In this document: in pieces, positions 63,150 to 64,000 of the stretch | How positions within the stretch are numbered: the first letter of the stretch is position 1 | Layout: each line of letters opens with the position of its first letter | From: Phascolarctos cinereus | Taxonomy: Eukaryota; Chordata; Mammalia; Diprotodontia; Phascolarctidae | Length of the DNA: 64,000 bases | Direction: 5' to 3' | Assembly (NCBI RefSeq): GCF_002099425.1 | Contig: NW_018343964.1 | Location: forward strand, 16,860,501-16,924,500 | Made by a program: the position numbers and the translations under genes | Notes under the pieces: generated by a model | Seen by the model: only the letters and a program-made list of their open reading frames with translations | The model's database searches: none | Told to the model about the DNA's origin: nothing

Positions 63150-63870
63150 TTAATATCTAGCCTGCCCCAAAGCACAGCACACAGTTCCCCAGCCATTTCC
63201 ATTCCATGTCTTCTTATTCCACCCTCTGCCTTGGTCCTAGATGGATCATCCATTTCCTACCCTAGAGTTCAGAGTTCCTGATAGCTGAGAATTCTTCATA
63301 TCAACCCTGACCCAAACCCATCACTCTACCTGCAGTTCTCTGATCTTCTTCATGTCATACCACTGACCATATACCCTTTCACTTGCCTTATCTTCCCTTT
63401 CCATCTCTAGCTCTGGGAAAAGTAACCTAATCAACTCTATTAACCTTAACAAGTTAGCGTCAGTCAATTGCCCTGTGGTTCTACTCAACATCCCTGTAAC
63501 AACTTCAAAACACTCAGCAACTTGGCCATCTCATCATTATATGTTGATTCCCCAATTAAATGTTGGTGGTGGTGTTTTTCATCCTTTGTTCTCAAAGACC
63601 AATAATAGCATGAGGGTGACATCTTGACTTACACATGAACTAGATTTAAGTGAGTCAGAGCTGCATAAAGAGATTAGCCTCACTCTGTCCTCCACAGTCA
63701 TAGGAGTCTGGTGGCAAGACAAAAGTCAAGATAACTGGAGGTGCCACCCCCCCCCAATTAAATGTAAGTTCTTTTAGGCCAGGAGCTATCTTGGGTTTTT
63801 TTTGTGTACTTAGCATTGTGCCAGACACACAGTAAGCAGTTAATAAATGCTTTATCCCCTTCATTTTAGA
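63150..63870 (+). mobile_element. L2/L3 LINE 3' region, split by a SINE-like element
   Basis: The pyrimidine-rich body (TTCTTCATGTCATACCACTG) leads to CCCCAATTAAATGT. After the insertion it resumes CCCCAATTAAATGTAAGTTC, TTTTAGGCCAGGAGCTATCT, TAGCATTGTGCCAGACACAC, TTAATAAATGCTTTATCC. The left edge is uncertain. Confidence 0.75.
63564..63751 (-). mobile_element. short LINE-tail/SINE family (GGACAA type) with exact target duplication
   Basis: CCTTTGTTCTCAAAGACCAA, GAGGGTGACATCTTGACTTA, TAGATTTAAGTGAGTCAGAG, GGCAAGACAAAAGTCAAGAT. CCCCAATTAAATGT lies at 63550-63563 and 63752-63765, a perfect 14-bp duplication. Confidence 0.9.
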
Positions 63871-63944
63871 TAAACAGAATTAAGATTCAATTGAATGTTT
63901 AGATTTAGTCTCATCCAGCTGAAGGCCCACTCCTAGGGAAATAT

Positions 63945-64000
63945 ACCTCGTTTATAGAGGAAAGAACACTTAACTTGGACACAGGAGACGGAGTTCAAAT
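63945..64000 (+). mobile_element. MIR, cut by the window end
   Basis: AGAACACTTAACTTGGACAC followed by GGAGACGGAGTTCAAAT is the 5' part of a sense MIR. Confidence 0.55.

Noticed and set aside
1-64000. CRISPR array, operon, prophage or bacterial defence system
   Set aside because: No regularly spaced identical repeats, no dense same-strand genes and no ribosome-binding pattern. The repeat content is that of a mammal.

Overview
This window looks like intergenic or deep-intronic nuclear DNA from a marsupial. The MAR1-type CORE-SINEs, RTE (BovB-like) LINE, L1 and half-L1 (HAL1) copies, MIR/MIR3 and L2/L3 remains, low CpG and long (TG)n tracts all fit a marsupial. The short MIR-derived SINEs at 1415-1574, 59020-59171 and 60636-60793 look like WSINE1, which points to an Australian marsupial (for example a dasyurid such as the Tasmanian devil). 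This assignment comes from remembered family sequences, not from a database search.

I find no intact protein-coding gene, no confident host exon, no rRNA or tRNA gene, no CRISPR array and no operon-like structure on either strand. The short open frames lie in repeats or microsatellites, or occur by chance. Gene-like remains are limited to one decayed C2H2 zinc-finger exon (about 3485-3965), one unrecognised 74-codon frame (10615-10839, minus), and LINE coding fragments: L1 ORF2 at 14767-14958 and 45386-45655, RTE reverse transcriptase near 8400, CR1/L2 reverse transcriptase near 4550, and HAL1 ORF1 at 56276-57360.

Layout. 1-9.8 kb: SINEs, old L1, the zinc-finger fossil, a CR1/L2 reverse-transcriptase fragment, then an old HAL1/L1 copy split by an antisense RTE. 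9.9-17.5 kb: two repeat-poor islands around an antisense L1. 17.5-24.7 kb: two local direct duplications and several nested insertions (L3 > palindromic hAT > HAL1 tail; MIR > L1; MIR3 > hAT). 25.3-32.4 kb: the most repeat-poor part, with a CTCF-like site and a perfect 13-bp Maf recognition palindrome. 32.4-45.7 kb: dense SINE/LINE debris, a minisatellite and a sharply bounded L1 insertion. 45.7-53 kb: mixed, with one long repeat-poor stretch at 48.5-50.3 kb. 53-64 kb: L2/L3 remains carrying several SINEs, a nearly full-length HAL1 (about 55.4-58.35 kb), WSINE1-like insertions with clear target-site duplications, and an orphan L1 5' end.

I saw no previously undescribed functional system. The best leads are the repeat-poor islands (candidate regulatory DNA), the perfect Maf site in one of them, and two short direct duplications that no repeat family explains. 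All family names and boundaries were judged by eye and are approximate, usually within 5-20 bases except where a target-site duplication fixes the edge.
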